Assembly: GCA_050943495.1 (NCBI GenBank)
Contig: JBMNPH010000009.1
Coordinates: 1-64,000 of the forward strand
DNA: 64,000 nt
Source of the DNA: Merdivicinus sp050943495
GTDB taxonomy: Bacteria > Bacillota > Clostridia > Oscillospirales > Ruminococcaceae
Direction of reading: 5' to 3'
Part shown: piece by piece, positions 1-8,803 of the stretch
How positions within the stretch are numbered: position 1 is the stretch's first letter
Layout: each line of letters begins with the position of its first letter
The notes under the pieces: generated by a model
The model's database searches: none
What the model saw: only the letters and a program-made list of their open reading frames with translations
What the model was told of the DNA's origin: nothing
Made by a program: the position numbers and the translations under genes

Positions 1-110
1 GAATGTACCCCATAACGGCTACCCCTGGGGTTGGGGTATCTAACACCGGGGTAAGTACCCCACTTGCAGAGGATATGGTGCTATCTAACCGTTTGGCATA
101 AACAGCTTGA
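1..110. other. Non-coding, hairpin-rich sequence at the truncation point of comM
   Basis: No reading frame continues comM upstream: the comM frame meets a TGA at 108-110. The stretch holds short inverted repeats, TACCCCA (6-12) with TGGGGTA (32-38), CCCC-T-GGGG (22-30) and GGGGTA-AG-TACCCC (48-61). A CTATCTAAC-like word occurs near 36-44 and again at 80-88. It could be the end of a mobile element, a repeat at a contig edge, or a mis-join. Nothing here decides between these. Confidence 0.4.
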
Positions 111-758
111 ACCCGTGCGAGGGGCGTCCTCTTTCTGGACGAACTGCCCGAATTCAGCCGCAACGCTATGGAAATCCTCCGCCAGCCGATCGAATCCGGA
201 ATGGTCACCATTTCCCGCGCCAGCGGAACTTTGAGCTTCCCCTGCCGCATGATCGTGATTGCCGCCATGAACCCCTGTCCCTGCGGATATTACGGACACC
301 CCTCCCATCCCTGTTCCTGTTCCAGAAGTCAGGTACAGCGGTATCTTTCTCGGGTCAGCGGGCCGCTGCTCGACCGCCTCGATTTGCACATTGATGTGGC
401 GCCGGTCGAATTTTCCGACCTTTCCTCCGGCGAAAAGGCGGAATCTTCTGCCTGCATCAAAAAAAGGGTCGACGCGGCGCGCAAAATCCAACAGCAACGT
501 TTTGCCGGCACTGACATTCGCTGCAATGCCCAGATGCCGCCCGAACTCATCGACGAAACCTGCCGGATTTCCCCCGAAAGCACCCGCCTTTTGCAGCGCG
601 CCTTTGAACGGTTGGGCATGAGCGCCCGCGGCTATCACCGCATTCTCAAAGTTGCCCGCACCATCGCCGATCTCGAGGGCGAAGCCGATATTCAGACACC
701 CCACATCGCGGAGGCGCTGCAATACCGCAGTCTCGACCGCAAATATTTTACCCGCTGA
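111..758 (+). CDS. comM: ComM/YifB-family Mg-chelatase-like AAA+ ATPase, 5'-truncated
   Basis: Only the C-terminal part of this ATPase is present. The frame opens with GVLFLDELPEF, the Walker B region of the family. It continues with the conserved NPCPCGYYGH and CSCS cysteine segment, the sensor-like SGPLLDRLDLH, and the C-terminal Mg-chelatase domain ending AEALQYRSLDRKYF. The Walker A half, roughly 280 residues in intact homologues, is missing. The family helps load DNA in natural transformation in several bacteria. No credible start exists: ATG 168 lies inside the conserved motif. ilvB follows 15 bp downstream. Homology begins near base 120. Confidence 0.85.
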   Translation, partial: TRARGVLFLDELPEFSRNAMEILRQPIESGMVTISRASGTLSFPCRMIVIAAMNPCPCGYYGHPSHPCSCSRSQVQRYLSRVSGPLLDRLDLHIDVAPVEFSDLSSGEKAESSACIKKRVDAARKIQQQRFAGTDIRCNAQMPPELIDETCRISPESTRLLQRAFERLGMSARGYHRILKVARTIADLEGEADIQTPHIAEALQYRSLDRKYFTR

Positions 759-773
759 ACAGGAGGTCTCCCA

Positions 774-2399
774 TTGAAAGTCTGCGAAGCTATGATCCAC
801 TGTCTCGAAGCCGAGGGCGTCTCCGTCCTTTTCGGTTACCCGGGCGCCGCGATCTGTCCGTTTTATGATGCTCTCTCCCGCTCGTCCATCCGCCATATTC
901 TCGTCCGCACCGAGCAAAATGCCGCCCACGCCGCCAGCGGCTTTAGCCGGATTTCCGGAAAATGCGGCGTCTGTGTTGCGACCTCCGGACCTGGCGCCAC
1001 CAACCTCATCAGCGGCATCGCCAGTGCCTATATGGACTCCATTCCGCTGGTCATTCTCACCGGACAGGTCAACTCCGCCCTCCTGGGCCGAGATGTCTTT
1101 CAGGAAGTTGATATCACCGGTTCGGTCGAGCCTTTCATCAAACACAGTTTTCTGGTAAAAAATCCCGCCGAAATCTGCCGCGTCATGAAAGAGGCATTTT
1201 ACATTGCTGCCTCCGGACGTCCCGGCCCGGTCCTGATCGACGTCCCGATGGACATACAAAACTGCGAAACCCGTTTCTCTTACCCGGAGGAAATTCAAAT
1301 CCGTTCCTACAAGCCCAGTTCCAAAGGACACCCCGGTCAGATCAAGCGCGCTGCTGAAGCGATCTGCCATGCGGACCGCCCCATTCTCTGTGCAGGCGGC
1401 GGCGTATTCGGTTCCGGGGCACAGCAAATTCTCGGGGAATTCCTCTCCCGCATCCGGATGCCAGCTGTCCACACCCTCATGGGGATCGGCGCCATTCCGC
1501 ATACCGCCCCCCTTCAGCTGGGCATGATCGGCGTCCACGGAGAAAAAAGCGCCAATCTCGCCATCGAACGTGCCGATTTACTGCTGTTGGCCGGAACCCG
1601 CATCGGCGATCGTTCCGTCCCCAATCCGGAACTGCTTTCCCGCCACAAAAAAGTCATCCACATTGACATTGATCCCGCCGAAATCGGCAAGAATATTCCG
1701 GCGGACATTCCGGTCGTCGGCGATCTCAAACTTGTGCTCAGCCAGCTGCTGGAAGTCCTCCAGCCACTCTCCTTTGCTGACTGGGAACATGAGATCCGCT
1801 TCTATCAAAAGCAGCATGCCCCCGCCCTTTCCGAACAGGAATATGTGGATCCTGGCTGCTTTTTCCCCCAGTTATACCGCCGGATGAATCCCGACGCCAT
1901 TCTCACCGCCGATGTGGGGCAGAATCAAATCTGGGCTGCCCGCCAATATGCCCTCCCCTTCGGAAGATTTCTCACTTCAGGCGGCATGGGCACCATGGGA
2001 TACGCTATCCCAGCCGCCCTCGGTGCCAAAACCGCCGCCCCCAACCGTCAGGTTGTGGCAGTCTGCGGGGACGGTTCCTTCCAGATGTCTATGATGGAAC
2101 TTGCTACCCTCTGCCAGCATCAAATCCCCGTCAAGCTGGTCGTCTTTGTCAACCGTTCGCTGGGCATGGTGCGGGAACTCCAGCAGCGGCAATACGGTTC
2201 TCTGGAGGCAGTCGCGCTAGATGGAAGTCCGGATTTCGTCAAGCTGGCCGAAGCATACGGCATCCCTGCCCTCCGCGCTACCAAAAATGACGCCGTTCCG
2301 GAGGCGCTGGACGCCTTCTTCCGGGAACCGGGAACCATTTTGCTGGAAGTCCAGGTTAACCCCGAAGAACCAACTCTTCCGGTGAGTTTATATGAATAG
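774..2399 (+). CDS. ilvB: Acetolactate synthase, large (catalytic) subunit
   Basis: This ThDP enzyme condenses two pyruvates, or pyruvate and 2-oxobutyrate, in branched-chain amino acid synthesis. The 541 residues show the N-terminal ThDP domain with catalytic Glu47 (RTEQNAAHAASG), a central FAD-binding domain, and the C-terminal GDGSFQMSM...VNRSLGM cofactor motif near residue 430. The start is TTG at 774, chosen because AGGAGG lies 8 bases upstream and because the protein then begins at the usual point. Length is slightly below the usual 550-570. The regulatory subunit ilvN follows after one intervening gene, which supports the anabolic enzyme. Confidence 0.95.
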   Translation: MKVCEAMIHCLEAEGVSVLFGYPGAAICPFYDALSRSSIRHILVRTEQNAAHAASGFSRISGKCGVCVATSGPGATNLISGIASAYMDSIPLVILTGQVNSALLGRDVFQEVDITGSVEPFIKHSFLVKNPAEICRVMKEAFYIAASGRPGPVLIDVPMDIQNCETRFSYPEEIQIRSYKPSSKGHPGQIKRAAEAICHADRPILCAGGGVFGSGAQQILGEFLSRIRMPAVHTLMGIGAIPHTAPLQLGMIGVHGEKSANLAIERADLLLLAGTRIGDRSVPNPELLSRHKKVIHIDIDPAEIGKNIPADIPVVGDLKLVLSQLLEVLQPLSFADWEHEIRFYQKQHAPALSEQEYVDPGCFFPQLYRRMNPDAILTADVGQNQIWAARQYALPFGRFLTSGGMGTMGYAIPAALGAKTAAPNRQVVAVCGDGSFQMSMMELATLCQHQIPVKLVVFVNRSLGMVRELQQRQYGSLEAVALDGSPDFVKLAEAYGIPALRATKNDAVPEALDAFFREPGTILLEVQVNPEEPTLPVSLYE

Positions 2400-2409
2400 G
2401 AGAAGGAGT

Positions 2410-2754
2410 ATGGAATTGGCTGTTTTGTTTATCAATATAATCTTTTCGGCGATTTTATTGGGGACTGGGATCTTTGTCGGGAAGAAACATTCTTCTTATC
2501 CGGACTGTTCTTCCGGCTATCATCACAAAGCAGCTATGGAAAGCCAGCAAGCTTGGAATACGGCGAATCGCTGGGCAGCAAGAATCTGTATTACAGAAGG
2601 GATCCTTCTTTTTGTCATCGTGCCAGTTCTTTGGATTCTGGGACTTTCCGGACTATGGCTGTTGGGGATTTGGATGACATTGGTTGTCCTTTCCGTTCTG
2701 GCCGCTGTATTTCTTCCGGCCATGTTGTTACAAGATAGGAGAAACCACCCATGA
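2410..2754 (+). CDS. SdpI/YhfL-like small membrane protein
   Basis: A protein of about 114 residues with a first membrane segment at 1-20 and two more near 60-105. The central SQQAWNTANRWAARI segment resembles the SdpI family signature (a W..(T)NR.A pattern between membrane segments). In Bacillus, SdpI is an immunity and signalling protein; the role of the wider family is mostly unknown. ATG 2410 is preferred because AGGAG at 2398-2402 is well spaced. ATG 2392, overlapping the ilvB stop, is an alternative. The stop overlaps the ilvN ATG. The stretch is visibly AT-richer than ilvB and ilvN, which suggests insertion into an older ilvB-ilvN pair. Confidence 0.75.
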   Translation: MELAVLFINIIFSAILLGTGIFVGKKHSSYPDCSSGYHHKAAMESQQAWNTANRWAARICITEGILLFVIVPVLWILGLSGLWLLGIWMTLVVLSVLAAVFLPAMLLQDRRNHP

Positions 2755-3248
2755 AACGAACCATTTCTATTCTGGTCGAAAACCGCGCAGGTGTCCTGTC
2801 CCGGATTGCCGGGCTCTTTGCCAGGCGCGGATTCAACATCGAAAGCCTCGCCGTCGGCCCGACCGCCGAAGCCGGCGTTTCCTGCGTGACAATTGTGGTT
2901 GATGACCGCGAAAATGTCATGGAACAGATCAATAAGCAGTTAAACAAACTGATTGATGTCATCAAGCTCAAAGAATATGCCCCCGAAGAAATCATCAGCC
3001 GGGAGCTGCTGCTAATCCGTGTTAATGCCAATGCGCAGAACCGCGGCGAAATTGCAGAACTGGCCCGTCTTGCCGGCGGAAAGGTCTGTGATATTTCCCG
3101 CAATTCTCTCACCATCGAATACTGTGACGCCCCTGACCGCATCGAAAATTTCCTGGAAATCTGCCGCGGATACGGCATCAAGCGGGTCGTCCGCACCGGC
3201 GCCGCTGCTATCGAAAAGGGCAAGCAATCCCTTTCTCTCGATGAATAG
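2751..3248 (+). CDS. ilvN: Acetolactate synthase, small (regulatory) subunit
   Basis: This 165-residue ACT-domain protein gives the large subunit full activity and valine feedback control. The N-terminal ACT domain (about 1-75) begins KRTISILVENRAGVLSRIAG, with the typical NIESLAVGPT loop. A C-terminal domain with LARLAGGKVCDIS follows. The ATG overlaps the preceding stop (ATGA), and AGGAG lies upstream. Its own last codons overlap the comEC start, so the chain ilvB-SdpI-ilvN-comEC appears translationally coupled. Confidence 0.95.
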   Translation: MKRTISILVENRAGVLSRIAGLFARRGFNIESLAVGPTAEAGVSCVTIVVDDRENVMEQINKQLNKLIDVIKLKEYAPEEIISRELLLIRVNANAQNRGEIAELARLAGGKVCDISRNSLTIEYCDAPDRIENFLEICRGYGIKRVVRTGAAAIEKGKQSLSLDE

Positions 3249-5367
3249 CCGGCCCGTTATTCAGCCGCTCGCTCTGATCGGAGGGGTTTTTGCCTTTGTC
3301 CTGCTGGCCGCCTCCTTTCTCAGCGTCCCCGCGCTGGTACTCCTCACCCTGTTCTGGATCGGCGGCTGTCTCGCAGGCGCCCTTTTCTTTTTGCGCACAT
3401 CAGGCCGGAATCCGCGCCTGCTTCTCCTGCTTCTGACAACTGCCGCTGCTTTGGGTATCGCCTTATGCGGGCGCTTTTCCCTCCTCCGGACAGCTGGATA
3501 TGCTGGGCAGGTGGTCTCCGTTTCGGGAACCCTCACAGACTTTCAGCAGGGAAGCCGAGCAAGCTATTTGCTGAAAACCGAGGACGGCGATCTCCCCGCC
3601 GGAACCAAAATCCTCCTGTATTCCGGCACTGCACCGGCTTTCCAAGCGGGAGAAAGAGTACGGGCAGAGGTGGTACTCGCGGAAAATCCGCCCCATCGTT
3701 CTCAGCTCGCCCGCGGCGCGGATCTTGTCGGCTTCGCCGCAGAAGAGGATTTACAGCTTTTAAGCGCCGCCCCTCTCCTTTCCCGCTGGATTGCCGAGAT
3801 TTCCCGGCAGGTCCGGTACTCCTTTCAGCGGCATTATTCCGATGAAACTGCCGGCTTCCTGACCGCCCTTTTCTTCGGAGACCGCACTGAGCTGTCTTTT
3901 TCTCTCGATCAGGCATTTTCGGTGCTCGGACTTTCCCATATCCTATGCATCTCCGGACTTCACATCGCCATGCTGACTCAGCTGATTCTCGCCTTATGCA
4001 GCCGCATTTTCGGACGGCGTCCCATTTCCTTCCTACTCTGCCTTCTGGGAAGCGGCGCCTTCGTTCTGCTCACCGGTGCAGGTATTTCTTCGATCCGTGC
4101 TTGGATTATGTCCTTATTTTCACTGGCGGCATTTTCCCTCTGCCGGGATTACTGCCCTGGAAATTCCCTCGGCGCCGCCATGCTGTTTCTCTGCCTGTGC
4201 AATCCCCACGCGGCGATGGGAACCGGATTCTGGCTATCTGTTGTCTCCTGTTGGGGTGTTTTTTCGGTTGCACCGAAGATCAGCGGAAAAATCCGGGAAC
4301 ATTTCCGGATTCGGAACCGCCTGCTCTTTGGCATTCTCTCCGGATGCGCGGTTACGCTGTCCGCCAATCTCTGCTGCCTGCCCTTTTTCTTTCTCTGGTA
4401 CGGAAGTCTCCCATGGAATGCCTTTCTTCCCAACCTCCTGCTCATTCCGCTGATGCCGGTCATCCTCACCGTAAGCTGGATGACCCTCCTTCCCATTCCG
4501 GGATGTGGAATGCTCGCGCGGATTTTCGACCTGCTGCTGCAAGGAGTTTTTCAGATTTTGCGCGGAATGGCTACGGTTTCCGGCAGTCTGCCGCTTTCAT
4601 TCGGCTGGATCCCGCTCTGGATTGCCGGCGCAGTTCTACTGTTTGGCCTGTGCAGACTTGCAAAAGCAAAACCGCATCATTGGACGTTAGCCGTTTCGCT
4701 AAGCATTTTCCTGCTGGCGGCAGGCTGTGGGAGCAGTTTTCTGGCGCAAAAGGATCTTTTATCCGTCTCGCTCATTCAAACCGACGGAGGCGGCAGTATC
4801 GCAGTCTGCCGGAATGGCCGGGCACTGGTCATCGGCTGCGGCGGCGATTCCCAGATCGGCAGAAGAACGGTGGCTTTTCTTCAATCAGTCGGCGTCCGTC
4901 AGTTCGATGCGGTGCTGATTCCGCTTGAAACCAAGCGTCTCGCGGGGGATGTTCCGGAACTGGCGCGAAAATTTCCGCCCGATAAAATCCTCTCGGACGG
5001 GCAAAGCAACTGGGCGCAAACCCTTGCCGACTACACACCATCCGAAATGCTGCCGCTTACAGAGGGACGATATTCGCTCTGGGAAGACGGATGTCTGATT
5101 CTCTCCCGTAAGCGTGAATATCCCGATATCGGCATTCAGATCGGAAAGACCCGTCTGCTCTTCCAGTCCGCGAAACTTGCGGTGCCCGAGTCAGGATGGG
5201 ACGCGGTAATTTTTTATGACGACTTCCCCCAAAAGGATAGCATTCCGCCCGTTTGGTGTGCTATAATAGAAACAATGGCAGCGCCGTTTTCCGCCGACTG
5301 GCTGGCGGGAAATCCGCTGTTCGGCGAATATTTCGCCGCAGATTCCCGGTACTTTTTCGCCGGATAG
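3241..5367 (+). CDS. comEC: ComEC/Rec2-family DNA internalisation channel with degenerate C-terminal domain
   Basis: ComEC forms the membrane channel for single-stranded DNA uptake in transformation. The start at ATG 3241 overlaps the end of ilvN and gives 708 residues. The N-terminus has three hydrophobic segments, then an OB-like domain (about 90-170). The competence domain begins at DETAGFLTALFFGDRTELS and carries HILCISGLHIAML with many membrane segments. The last ~210 residues align with the metallo-beta-lactamase-like domain. Where HxHxDH metal ligands are expected after a FDAVL strand, the sequence reads IPLETKRLAGDV, so metal binding looks lost. holA follows, as in Bacillus. Confidence 0.88.
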   Translation: MNSRPVIQPLALIGGVFAFVLLAASFLSVPALVLLTLFWIGGCLAGALFFLRTSGRNPRLLLLLLTTAAALGIALCGRFSLLRTAGYAGQVVSVSGTLTDFQQGSRASYLLKTEDGDLPAGTKILLYSGTAPAFQAGERVRAEVVLAENPPHRSQLARGADLVGFAAEEDLQLLSAAPLLSRWIAEISRQVRYSFQRHYSDETAGFLTALFFGDRTELSFSLDQAFSVLGLSHILCISGLHIAMLTQLILALCSRIFGRRPISFLLCLLGSGAFVLLTGAGISSIRAWIMSLFSLAAFSLCRDYCPGNSLGAAMLFLCLCNPHAAMGTGFWLSVVSCWGVFSVAPKISGKIREHFRIRNRLLFGILSGCAVTLSANLCCLPFFFLWYGSLPWNAFLPNLLLIPLMPVILTVSWMTLLPIPGCGMLARIFDLLLQGVFQILRGMATVSGSLPLSFGWIPLWIAGAVLLFGLCRLAKAKPHHWTLAVSLSIFLLAAGCGSSFLAQKDLLSVSLIQTDGGGSIAVCRNGRALVIGCGGDSQIGRRTVAFLQSVGVRQFDAVLIPLETKRLAGDVPELARKFPPDKILSDGQSNWAQTLADYTPSEMLPLTEGRYSLWEDGCLILSRKREYPDIGIQIGKTRLLFQSAKLAVPESGWDAVIFYDDFPQKDSIPPVWCAIIETMAAPFSADWLAGNPLFGEYFAADSRYFFAG

Positions 5368-5381
5368 AGAGGACTGCATCT

Positions 5382-6440
5382 ATGCCTTATATGACCGACG
5401 CCGAGCTTTCCAAGAGCCTCCGGCAAAATGAACTCTTCCCGGTCTACTTCCTATATGGGAAGGAAACCTTCCTTTCGGCCGCTTTTTTGGACCGGATTCT
5501 CGAAAAGGCGGTTCCCAAGGGCACCGAAAGTCTGAATCTTCAGAAATTTGACGGCGCCGACCCGGATCTGGTATCCCTACAGGTCGCGGCGGAGGGAATG
5601 CCTCTGATGGCAGCCCGCAAAGCCGTGCTCTTTTCCAACCCCAATCTCGAAAAAATGAAAAAGGATGATTTCGACGCCCTGCTGGGAATGGTACAGGACC
5701 CCAATCCCACCACGGTTTTCATTATCTATGTCTCCGCCTTCGAACTGAATCCCAAAAAGATGAGCCGGGTGAAAAAATTTGCCGACGCCGTCTCCAAATC
5801 CGGCGTGACCGTCGATTTTGCCCCCCGCACTCAAAGCGACCTCGTCAAATTCATCAAGGCCAAACTCCAGAAAAGCGGCGTCCGCATCGAAACGCCTGCC
5901 GCCTCCTTCCTCATCGAGCGCTGCGGCTCTTCGCTGGACATCCTGGACGCGGAAACGGAAAAACTCGCCGCCTACCGCGAAGAGGGTGAAATTTCCCGCG
6001 CAGATATCGAAGCGGTCACCCATCCCAGTCTCGAGGCCTCCGTTTTTGACCTTAGCAAGTGGATCATTCAGAAAAATGCGACCCGCGCTTTCGCTATTCT
6101 TGAAGATCTCTTTACCCTGCGTCAGGAGCCCATCGCTATTCTCGCCGTCCTGAACAGTGCCTTCCTCGACCTCTACCGCGCCAAGGCCGCTCTCCTCGCC
6201 TCCAAAACCGAGGCCGATGTCGCTGCCCTTTACCCCGCCGCCTACCGCGGCAAGGAATTCCGCATCCGCAATGCTTTCCGCGATGCCGGGCGCATTTCCA
6301 TCCTCACCCTGCGCGAATGCCTCTCCATTCTCGCCGAGGCCGATGTTCAGCTCAAATCCCAGCGCTGCGAGCCTCAGGCCGTTGCCGAACAGGTGACTGC
6401 CGCTCTCCTCGCCCAAATTGCAGGAGGTACTGCACGATGA
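5382..6440 (+). CDS. holA: DNA polymerase III, delta subunit
   Basis: The delta subunit opens the sliding clamp in the clamp-loader complex. The 352-residue protein begins with a typical PVYFLYGKETFL segment (a degenerate AAA+ domain I) and has the family's SGVTVDF and LSKWIIQKNATRAF segments in the middle. ATG 5382 follows AGAGAGGA at 5366-5373; the reading frame is open further upstream but overlaps comEC. The comEC-holA order matches many Firmicutes. The stop overlaps the next start (ATGA at 6437). Confidence 0.92.
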   Translation: MPYMTDAELSKSLRQNELFPVYFLYGKETFLSAAFLDRILEKAVPKGTESLNLQKFDGADPDLVSLQVAAEGMPLMAARKAVLFSNPNLEKMKKDDFDALLGMVQDPNPTTVFIIYVSAFELNPKKMSRVKKFADAVSKSGVTVDFAPRTQSDLVKFIKAKLQKSGVRIETPAASFLIERCGSSLDILDAETEKLAAYREEGEISRADIEAVTHPSLEASVFDLSKWIIQKNATRAFAILEDLFTLRQEPIAILAVLNSAFLDLYRAKAALLASKTEADVAALYPAAYRGKEFRIRNAFRDAGRISILTLRECLSILAEADVQLKSQRCEPQAVAEQVTAALLAQIAGGTAR

Positions 6441-7033
6441 TTCACTGCGATATGCCCATCATTGTCGAGGGCAAATACGATAAAATTACCCTGTCCAACT
6501 TTATTGACGGCACCATTCTCGAGACCGGCGGCTTTTCCATCTTCAAAAATAAGGAGAAACTCGAAATGCTGCGGGTTCTCGCCAAAAAGACCGGCATCAT
6601 TATTCTCACAGACTCGGATGCGGCCGGCTTCAAAATCCGCAGCCATATCCGTTCCGCTGTCCGCGATGGCAAAATCGTCAACGTCTACATTCCCGACGTC
6701 TACGGAAAGGAACGCCGCAAAACCGCCCCCTCCAAAGAAGGCAAACTCGGCGTCGAGGGACTGAGCCGCGAAATCATCGAGGATGCATTCCGCAAAGCCG
6801 GCGTCGGTACAACCCAGACCATCCCGCAGGATCCCATTACCAAGGGAGATCTCTTTGCATGGGGACTGAACGGCACCCCAAATGCCATGGAACGCCGCCT
6901 CACCCTCCAGAAAAAGCTCGGATTCCCGGAACGCATGTCTGCCAATGCCCTGCTCGGTGCCGTCAATGTGCTGTATCAAAAAGAGGATTTTTATCAGCTG
7001 CTCTGCGGCCTTTTCCCAGATTTACAAGAATAA
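6437..7033 (+). CDS. Toprim-domain protein, ribonuclease M5-like (with C-terminal DUF4093-type region)
   Basis: The 198-residue protein has a Toprim fold: the catalytic glutamate in IIVEGKYDKI (residues 8-17) and an acidic pair in IIILTDSDAAG (about residues 53-63). The C-terminal half (GLSREIIEDAFRKAG to the end) resembles the region following Toprim in RnmV, which matures 5S rRNA. Length is close to RnmV (about 186). RnmV often sits beside ksgA, which is absent here, so a paralogue with another nucleic-acid role remains possible. ATG 6437 overlaps the holA stop, with AGGAGG at 6422-6427. Confidence 0.72.
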   Translation: MIHCDMPIIVEGKYDKITLSNFIDGTILETGGFSIFKNKEKLEMLRVLAKKTGIIILTDSDAAGFKIRSHIRSAVRDGKIVNVYIPDVYGKERRKTAPSKEGKLGVEGLSREIIEDAFRKAGVGTTQTIPQDPITKGDLFAWGLNGTPNAMERRLTLQKKLGFPERMSANALLGAVNVLYQKEDFYQLLCGLFPDLQE

Positions 7034-7046
7034 GGAGGTCTTTTGC

Positions 7047-7376
7047 ATGGACTGGACACCTGCGGAACAACAGCTTTCCGCCCTCAAAACCGCTCTCGAG
7101 ACGGGAGATCCCGCTGCGGCCTATCTCGGATGCGCCGCTGTGCTCCAAGCACTGCTCGAAGCCTGTTATCTGGATGCGGGAATGGTTCCCCCATCCCCTG
7201 ATGGCCTGTTCTCCGGCCTCCTCAACACCCGCCTCGGACGGGAATACATTGCCAACCTCGAAGCATATATCCGCATCTGCTACCGTCTCGATGGCGTCCG
7301 TCCCGGCCGTTCCGCCGAGGATTTCCCGCAGTATACTGATGCGGAACGCCTGCTTTGCCGGATGCGCGGATTTTAA
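7047..7376 (+). CDS. Hypothetical protein, 109 residues
   Basis: A soluble, leucine- and alanine-rich protein of 109 residues predicted to be helical; no family was recognised. ATG 7047 has AAGGAGG 8 bases upstream, and the coding bias matches the neighbours. It lies between the Toprim gene (13 bp gap) and the MBOAT gene (11 bp gap), so it is co-transcribed with both. Features seen are ETGDPAAAYLGCAAVLQALL and a C-terminal AERLLCRMRGF. Confidence 0.7.
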   Translation: MDWTPAEQQLSALKTALETGDPAAAYLGCAAVLQALLEACYLDAGMVPPSPDGLFSGLLNTRLGREYIANLEAYIRICYRLDGVRPGRSAEDFPQYTDAERLLCRMRGF

Positions 7377-7387
7377 GGAGCGTCCGT

Positions 7388-8791
7388 ATGGTATTTTCCA
7401 GTATTACATTTTTATACATCTTCCTGCCGGCAGTCCTGCTGCTCTATTATATTTTCCCAACTCGCCGGAAAAACATCATTCTGATGGCCTCCGGCTTCCT
7501 CTTTTACGCATGGGGAGAACCCGTCTATGTCCTTCTCATGCTCTTCTCCACCCTGCTGGACTACTCTGCCGGCCGGGTCATGGAACATTTTAAGGACAAG
7601 CCACGCATCCGCAAAGCGGCACTGCTCACCTCGGTCATCATCAACCTTTCGCTGCTGGCCGTCTTTAAGTACAGTTCCTTCCTCATCGACAACCTGAACA
7701 ATCTGCTCGGCCTCCAGCTTTTTAACCCGAATCTCCCCCTGCCCATCGGCATTTCCTTCTACACCTTCCAGAGCATGTCCTATACCATTGACCTCTACCG
7801 CGGCGATACCACCATGCAGAAAAATTATATCAACTACGCCGCTTATGTCAGCATGTTCCCGCAGCTGGTCGCTGGCCCCATCGTCCGCTATGACGACGTC
7901 GCCGCCGAACTCCAGTCCCGCACCATCACCCTCGAAAAAATCGGACAGGGAGCCTTTCTATTTTCAATTGGTCTGGCCAAAAAGGTGCTGCTCGCCAACA
8001 ATATCGGCCCCCTCTGGACCGAAGTGAAGGAAGCAGCTTCGCTTGGACAAGTTCCGGCTGTCACCGCATGGCTCGGCATTCTCGCCTTTACCTTCCAGAT
8101 TTATTTCGACTTCTCCGGCTACTCAGACATGGCCCGCGGCATGGGGCAAATGCTCGGGTTTACCTTCCCTGAAAACTTCCGCTATCCCTACACTGCCAAA
8201 TCCATTACCGACTTTTGGCGGCGCTGGCATATTACCCTCAGTTCCTGGTTTAAAAGTTACGTCTATATCCCCCTTGGCGGAAACCGCGGAGGAACACTTC
8301 GCACCATCCGCAATCTCCTGATTACCTGGATGCTCACCGGATTCTGGCACGGTGCAAGTTGGAACTTCCTCTTCTGGGGTCTTTATTTCGGATTGCTGCT
8401 CATTCTCGAAAAATTCGTCCTCGCCCGCTATCTCGAAAAACTGCCATCCATTCTCCGCCGTTTTTATGCACTGCTGCTGGTCATTTTTGGCTGGGTCTTC
8501 TTTGAAATGGAAACCCCGGCTCTGATTGGACGGTTTTTCCGCGCTCTCGCCGGTTCCGGAGGCTTCGCGGATCTTCATTCCCTTTATCTGCTGATGTCCT
8601 TTGGCCTGCTGCTCATTCTCTGCATCCTCGCAAGTGGAAGTTGGATTTCCAACTTCTTTCGCAAGGCCGCCGCTCGTTTTCCAAAAACTTTCGGCAGTCT
8701 GCAGACCATTTGGATTGCCGCTGCTCTTCTGATCTGTACTGCGTTTCTCGTCAATTCTACCTATAATCCCTTCCTGTACCTGCGTTTCTGA
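7388..8791 (+). CDS. MBOAT-family membrane O-acyltransferase (AlgI-like)
   Basis: AlgI/DltB-type enzymes move acyl groups across the membrane onto surface polymers. The 467-residue protein has about ten membrane segments, the N-terminal FLYIFLPAVLLLYYIFP and SGFLFYAWGEP typical of the group, and the LPIGISFYTFQSMSYTID signature. The MBOAT histidine is in TGFWHGASWNFLFWG, near residue 320. ATG 7388 follows AAGGAG at 7375-7380. The next gene encodes a DHHW protein, the usual partner that receives or transfers the acetyl group outside the cell. The polymer substrate cannot be read from the sequence. Confidence 0.9.
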   Translation: MVFSSITFLYIFLPAVLLLYYIFPTRRKNIILMASGFLFYAWGEPVYVLLMLFSTLLDYSAGRVMEHFKDKPRIRKAALLTSVIINLSLLAVFKYSSFLIDNLNNLLGLQLFNPNLPLPIGISFYTFQSMSYTIDLYRGDTTMQKNYINYAAYVSMFPQLVAGPIVRYDDVAAELQSRTITLEKIGQGAFLFSIGLAKKVLLANNIGPLWTEVKEAASLGQVPAVTAWLGILAFTFQIYFDFSGYSDMARGMGQMLGFTFPENFRYPYTAKSITDFWRRWHITLSSWFKSYVYIPLGGNRGGTLRTIRNLLITWMLTGFWHGASWNFLFWGLYFGLLLILEKFVLARYLEKLPSILRRFYALLLVIFGWVFFEMETPALIGRFFRALAGSGGFADLHSLYLLMSFGLLLILCILASGSWISNFFRKAAARFPKTFGSLQTIWIAAALLICTAFLVNSTYNPFLYLRF

Positions 8792-8803
8792 GGAGGTGCT
8801 ATC

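Noticed and set aside
81..1538. Long open frame (485 codons) antisense to comM and ilvB
   Set aside because: It mirrors the codon bias of the plus-strand genes, has no ribosome binding site, crosses two clear genes and shows no family motif.
6437..7033. Assignment as DnaG-type primase
   Set aside because: Only a Toprim domain is present; the zinc-binding and catalytic N-terminal primase domains are absent, and the size and C-terminal part fit an RNase M5-like protein.
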